NCBI GenBank assembly: GCA_025453735.1 | Contig: JALOPY010000096.1 | Span: 1-7,844 of the forward strand | Source: a bacterium | Lineage (GTDB): Bacteria; Zhuqueibacterota; Zhuqueibacteria; Thermofontimicrobiales; Thermofontimicrobiaceae | DNA: 7,844 nucleotides | Reading direction: 5' to 3' | Part shown: piece after piece, positions 4,262-7,844 of the stretch | Position numbering within the stretch: the first letter of the stretch is position 1 | Layout of the letters: each line of letters opens with the position of its first letter | Notes under the pieces: model-generated | The model's database searches: none | Told to the model about the DNA's origin: nothing | What the model saw: only the letters and a program-made list of their open reading frames with translations | Program-made: the position numbers and the translations under genes

Positions 4262-7156
4262 CTAATTTTTTACCGTCGCTTGAGTGAGCGAAAGTTTTCG
4301 TTTTACTGCAACAAGCTTATACGCTTCTATAATATCGCCAATTTTTATATCATCAAAACGCTCCAGGCCAACGCCACACTCGAAGCCAGCGACAACTTCT
4401 TTCACGTCATCTTTAAAACGCTTTAACGAGCTCAGACGTCCTTCATAAGTCAATTTGTCCTCATGATAGAGCCGTACTAAATCGTTCCGCGAGATTTTTC
4501 CCGACTGGACATGACAGCCGGCAACTGTCCCGATCTTTGGCACTTTGAACGTTTGTCGCACTTCAACGGTACCCAAATTTTCTTCCAGGATGTCGGGCTC
4601 TAACAGTCCTTCCAGGGCGTTGCGCACATCCGAGATGGCATCGTAGATGACTTTGTATAACCGGATATCGACTTTTTCTTTTGTGGCGATCTCCCTGGCT
4701 TGAATTGTTGGTCGCACCTGAAAGCCGATGATGATCGCTCTCGATGCGGAAGCGAGCAGCACGTCAGATTCTGAAATTCCGCCCACGCCTTTCCTGATGA
4801 CTTTCACTGTCACTTCATCTCCGGAGAGTTTTATCAATGAGTCATTTATTGCTTCAACAGAACCATCGACATCACCTTTTATAACGAGTGACAGTTCTTT
4901 CACTCCGCCTTTCTTGATTTGCTGCGATATCTCGTCCAGCGTCATCGGTCGGTGGAAGCGATATTCTTTTTCCCGCTTTACGAGCTGACGCTCCAGGCTG
5001 ATTTGACGGGTGTCTTTTTCGGAATGCAAGACAATAAATGGGTCGCCTGCCTGAGGCAGACCAGAGAAACCAATCACTTGAACTGGAACTGAAGGACCTG
5101 CTTCCTGTCTTTTGTTTCCGAATTCATCAAACAGACCTCTCACTTTTCCGCTGTACTGACCCACGATGAACGGGGCGCCAATTTTTAAAGTGCCTTTTTG
5201 AACCAGGACTGTCGCGGTAGCTCCTTTACCTTTATCGAGCTTTGATTCGATGACAACGCCTTTCGCTAATCGATCGGGATTGGCTTTTAATTCCAACAGA
5301 TCAGATTCGACCAAAATGCTTTCCAGAAGCTTGTCGATTCCATGACCTGTTTTCGCTGAAACTTCGACACATTGATTTTTGCCTCCCCATTCTTCGATGA
5401 GCACGTTATTATCTGCCAGTTGTCTTTTTATCAAGTCAAGATTAAGTTCTGGTTTGTCAATTTTATTCAATGCCACAATAATTGGGACTCCCGCGGCTTT
5501 GGCATGGTCGATTGCTTCAATGGTCTGCGGCATCACGTTGTCGTCAGCCGCGACAACCAGAACGACAATATCAGTAGCTTGTGCGCCGCGAGCTCGCATT
5601 GCCGTGAATGCTTCGTGTCCTGGTGTATCCAGAAATGTTATGTTTTTGCTATCAGCATTCACCTGATACGCGCCGATATGCTGGGTAATTCCGCCGGCTT
5701 CTCCATCGATGATATTGCTATGTCGAATAAAATCTAACAGCGAAGTTTTGCCGTGATCGACATGTCCCATAATGGTAACAACGGGTGAGCGCGGTTTCAA
5801 TTTCTGTTCATCATCATCTTCTTCTTCCAGGTCTTCGAGGATATCACTGCCAAATTCGGGAATGATTTCCACCTTGTAACCGAATTCATCTGCCACGATT
5901 TCTATCGTCGCAATATCGAGACGCTGGTTGATGGTAACCAGCAGACCGAGTTCCAGGCACTTTTTGATGACTTCGCTGGTTTCCACTTCCATTTCTTTTG
6001 CTAAATCAGCGACGCTGATGTATTCGCTGACCCGAAGAATGTTAGCATCTTCGAAATCGTCTTCATCAGTTTCTCGAATTCTTCTTTTTCGCTTCTTGGA
6101 GCGGGCAGTTTCCTCCATTGCAGCAAAAGTCTGTCGGATCGATTGTTCAACTTCTTCATCGCTGATGACAAATTTCTTCTTCTTTTTCGATTTTCGCTTC
6201 GGTCGCTCAAAGACTGGCTTCGGCTCAACGCGTTCGATTCTTTTCTTTTTCTTCTTTTTCTTCTTTGCTGCGGAATCTTGATCGGGCGTTGCTTCTTCCA
6301 CTTCACCAAGCTTTTTGATCTGGGCAAGACGATCTTTTTTCTTGAGCTTTTTCCTCTTCAAAATTGATAGCGCATCTTCTTTTTCTGGCTGGCGTCCTTT
6401 CTTTATTGCATCGACTTTCTGAATGAATTTTAAATCCGAATCCTTATCTGATTTTTCTTGTGGCTCGCCCTTTTCTGGCAAATGCGTTTCTTTTGTCGGA
6501 GTGATTTTGGGCAAGGCTTCCAGGTTGGTCTTCGTAACGACGTCCTTGTGTCCTTTTGCTTTTTTATCTACCGCGACTGGCTCACTCGTTTCTTCAGTTG
6601 GTTTTTTAACGTCTCGATCCCAACTTTTTTCGTGCTCGACGGGCGTCTGAATTTTTTCGGCTTTACGGGACTTCTGAGATGGTTCTCCAGCCGATTCAAT
6701 TTTGTCCGGCGCGATCCTTGTTGCAGCTCCATCAGCAATTTCTGGTTCTGCTTTGCGCCGGGATTTAGGAGCAATTGGCGGCTCTGGTTCAGCAACAGCA
6801 ATGTCTTCAACCCGGGGCGTTGCTTTTTGCATGATCGTCTCTCTTCTGCGACGCGGGATTTCGGACATGACCTGTGAGGCGATCTCTACCTTTTTTTCAA
6901 AATCGAGAGTCTCCTTGCGCTTCTTTTCTTCTTCGCTGGCGCGCTTTTCTTTTAATTGACGCTTGATATCAGAATCGCCTTCAGATATTTTTATATCCTT
7001 TGAAAATTTGGTGCTGATCTCTTGATACATTTCGTCAGTCACGGGACTATTGGGTCCACGAACTTCAAAATTTCCTTTGTTCAAGAATTTGGTAAGCGCC
7101 TCGATGGAGATGTTGAATTCCTTTGCAACTTGATATATTCTAAGTTTACTACCCAA
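4262..7156 (-). CDS. infB: Translation initiation factor IF2
   Basis: IF2 is the GTPase that brings fMet-tRNA to the 30S subunit and promotes 50S joining. The 964 aa protein has, in order, an IF2_N domain (about 5-51), a long charged linker (about 60-370) rich in Lys, Glu and Pro with a run of eight lysines (298-305), a second IF2_N-like domain (about 374-425), the G domain (about 457-625), domain II (about 630-720), domain III (about 735-850) and the tRNA-binding C-terminal domain (about 855-950). The GTPase motifs are intact: G1 GHVDHGKT (464-471), G2 GGITQHIG (488-495), G3 DTPGHEAF (510-517), G4 NKID (564-567), G5 SAK (600-602). The start is TTG at 7156-7154; an in-frame TAA three codons upstream excludes any earlier start, and GGAG lies 9 nt before it. 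It is longer than E. coli IF2 (890 aa), mainly through the linker. It lies 88 nt from nusA. Confidence 0.97.
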   Translation of the reverse strand: MGSKLRIYQVAKEFNISIEALTKFLNKGNFEVRGPNSPVTDEMYQEISTKFSKDIKISEGDSDIKRQLKEKRASEEEKKRKETLDFEKKVEIASQVMSEIPRRRRETIMQKATPRVEDIAVAEPEPPIAPKSRRKAEPEIADGAATRIAPDKIESAGEPSQKSRKAEKIQTPVEHEKSWDRDVKKPTEETSEPVAVDKKAKGHKDVVTKTNLEALPKITPTKETHLPEKGEPQEKSDKDSDLKFIQKVDAIKKGRQPEKEDALSILKRKKLKKKDRLAQIKKLGEVEEATPDQDSAAKKKKKKKKRIERVEPKPVFERPKRKSKKKKKFVISDEEVEQSIRQTFAAMEETARSKKRKRRIRETDEDDFEDANILRVSEYISVADLAKEMEVETSEVIKKCLELGLLVTINQRLDIATIEIVADEFGYKVEIIPEFGSDILEDLEEEDDDEQKLKPRSPVVTIMGHVDHGKTSLLDFIRHSNIIDGEAGGITQHIGAYQVNADSKNITFLDTPGHEAFTAMRARGAQATDIVVLVVAADDNVMPQTIEAIDHAKAAGVPIIVALNKIDKPELNLDLIKRQLADNNVLIEEWGGKNQCVEVSAKTGHGIDKLLESILVESDLLELKANPDRLAKGVVIESKLDKGKGATATVLVQKGTLKIGAPFIVGQYSGKVRGLFDEFGNKRQEAGPSVPVQVIGFSGLPQAGDPFIVLHSEKDTRQISLERQLVKREKEYRFHRPMTLDEISQQIKKGGVKELSLVIKGDVDGSVEAINDSLIKLSGDEVTVKVIRKGVGGISESDVLLASASRAIIIGFQVRPTIQAREIATKEKVDIRLYKVIYDAISDVRNALEGLLEPDILEENLGTVEVRQTFKVPKIGTVAGCHVQSGKISRNDLVRLYHEDKLTYEGRLSSLKRFKDDVKEVVAGFECGVGLERFDDIKIGDIIEAYKLVAVKRKLSLTQATVKN

Positions 7157-7165
7157 ATCTAATTA

Positions 7166-7169
7166 CTCC
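7166..7169 (-). promoter_or_regulatory. Shine-Dalgarno of infB
   Basis: The minus strand reads CGGAG, with GGAG ending 9 nt before the TTG at 7156. The bases between contain an in-frame TAA, so translation from this site can only begin at the TTG or further in. Confidence 0.7.
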
Positions 7170-7187
7170 GATTGTTATTAAAATCTA

Positions 7188-7200
7188 GTATCAAAGATAC
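7188..7200 (-). repeat. Small inverted repeat in the nusA-infB gap
   Basis: The sequence GTATC-TTT-GATAC is a perfect five-base inverted repeat with a three-base loop, about 30 nt before the infB start. It is too short and AT-rich to be a terminator and has no T run behind it. It could be a weak mRNA hairpin or chance. Confidence 0.3.
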
Positions 7201-7202
7201 CT

Positions 7203-7231
7203 TATATAAAATTGTACTCACGTGAAAGCAA
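7203..7231 (-). promoter_or_regulatory. Possible internal promoter before infB
   Basis: On the minus strand, TTGCTT (7231-7226) and TATATA (7208-7203) are separated by 17 bases, the ideal spacing for a housekeeping sigma factor. The matches are partial: the -35 keeps TTG and the -10 matches four of six. The eight-base palindrome TCACGTGA (7218-7225) lies between them. AT-rich gaps throw up such patterns easily, so this is only a candidate; infB may rely entirely on a promoter upstream of nusA. Confidence 0.25.
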
Positions 7232-7244
7232 TTCGAAATTAATT

Positions 7245-7844
7245 TTATTCTTCGTCGGCTTCTCCTTTCAAACGTTTGATGACTGCTAAAATCTGTTCGA
7301 CGGTTTTTGGTCCGATTCCATGAATATTCAACAATGCTTCCTGATCGGCATCTAACAAATCAGCCACGGTTTCAAAACCCGCAGCAACCAGCTTGGTGAC
7401 AACATTGGCAGATAGTTCCTCGATCTTTGAAAGCTCAACATCTTCATCGATCTCTTCTGCCATCATTTGCGAATAGTCAGACTCCTTGATGGTATCGATT
7501 TCATAGCCGGTCAATTTGGAAGCCAGCCGTTTATTTTGTCCCCCTTTTCCGATTGCCAGCGAAATTTGATGGTCAGGTATTGCTGCAACTGCTTTTTTAT
7601 TGTCGTCATCAATGATAACGCGGACAGGTTTTGCCGGACTCAACGCACGAGAGATGAAAATTTCTGGCTCACTTGACCAGGGGATAATATCGATCTTTTC
7701 ATTGTTCAATTCTTTGACAATGGATTGAATCCGGATTCCTTTCATACCGACACAGGCGCCAACCGCGTCGATCCTCTTGTCGTTGGAAGAAACGGCAATT
7801 TTGGTACGATCGCCAGCTTCACGCGCAATCCCTTTCACCTCAAT
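7245..7844 (-). CDS. nusA: Transcription termination/antitermination factor NusA (C-terminal 199 aa)
   Basis: NusA binds RNA polymerase and nascent RNA and modulates pausing, termination and antitermination. Only the C-terminal 199 residues are in the window; the frame is open to base 7844, so the true start lies outside. A GTG at 7838 is an internal valine codon (IEVKGIAREAG), not the start. In the visible part, the first KH domain shows AVGACVGMKGIRIQSIVKEL with its GMKG loop (33-36), and the second shows ISLAIGKGGQNKRLA with GKGG (99-102). After an acidic stretch (about 125-140) comes a helix-hairpin-helix segment with LLNIHGIGPKTVEQIL near the end, as in NusA proteins with a C-terminal repeat. 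The N-terminal polymerase-binding domain and the S1 domain must lie upstream. It ends 88 nt before infB; no ylxR or L7Ae-like gene intervenes, unlike in Bacillus. Confidence 0.96.
   Translation of the reverse strand: MEVKGIAREAGDRTKIAVSSNDKRIDAVGACVGMKGIRIQSIVKELNNEKIDIIPWSSEPEIFISRALSPAKPVRVIIDDDNKKAVAAIPDHQISLAIGKGGQNKRLASKLTGYEIDTIKESDYSQMMAEEIDEDVELSKIEELSANVVTKLVAAGFETVADLLDADQEALLNIHGIGPKTVEQILAVIKRLKGEADEE

Noticed and set aside
5372..6877. Several plus-strand open frames and one extra minus-strand frame over infB
   Set aside because: They overlap intact infB; their Phe/Ser/Leu-rich or Arg/Lys-rich products are what the lysine/glutamate-rich linker codons yield in other frames.
7836..7838. 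GTG as the start of nusA
   Set aside because: The frame continues to the window edge and the preceding residues fit the first KH domain region, so it is an internal codon of a gene cut by the edge.
1..7844. A novel defence, mobile or biosynthetic system
   Set aside because: All coding space is accounted for by known housekeeping families and one ordinary ABC-2 exporter. I see no repeats, transposase, integrase, toxin or reverse transcriptase.

Overview
This is a gene-dense, chromosomal housekeeping window in which every supported gene lies on the minus strand, so transcription runs from high to low coordinates. Read that way, the order is nusA (3' part only), infB, a DUF503/YlxP gene, rbfA, truB, ribF, rpsO, then an ABC-2 exporter pair: a complete ATPase and the N-terminal part of its permease, cut by the left edge. 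No gap between genes exceeds 90 bp. I see no tRNA, rRNA, insertion sequence, CRISPR array, phage gene or convincing terminator.

The right-hand and central part (7844 to 1633) is the conserved transcription, translation and ribosome-maturation operon. NusA acts in elongation, pausing and antitermination. IF2 (infB) joins the subunits with initiator tRNA. RbfA matures the 30S subunit, TruB makes pseudouridine 55 in tRNA, RibF makes FMN and FAD, and S15 (rpsO) is a primary 16S rRNA binder. The spacing (7 to 88 nt gaps) fits one long transcript, with a possible weak internal promoter in the nusA-infB gap. Compared with the familiar Bacillus layout, ylxR and the L7Ae-like gene between nusA and infB are missing, ylxP is kept, and pnp does not follow rpsO.

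The left part (1 to 1557) is an ABC-2 type export module resembling the GldA/GldF branch. The ATPase and permease overlap by four bases (ATGA). The module starts only 75 bp after rpsO with no visible terminator, so read-through from the ribosomal operon is possible.

The organism is a bacterium of moderate GC with a very long IF2 (964 aa, lysine-rich linker), a short TruB (225 aa) and GldA-like ABC proteins. This would suit a lineage in or near the FCB group (Bacteroidota, Calditrichota or KSB1-like candidate phyla), but that is inference from family resemblance and not a placement. At least two genes, infB and the ABC ATPase, start with TTG, and nearby in-frame stops rule out an upstream start for both. 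I found no evidence of a previously undescribed system; the remarkable points are modest ones about synteny, start codons and intergenic structure.
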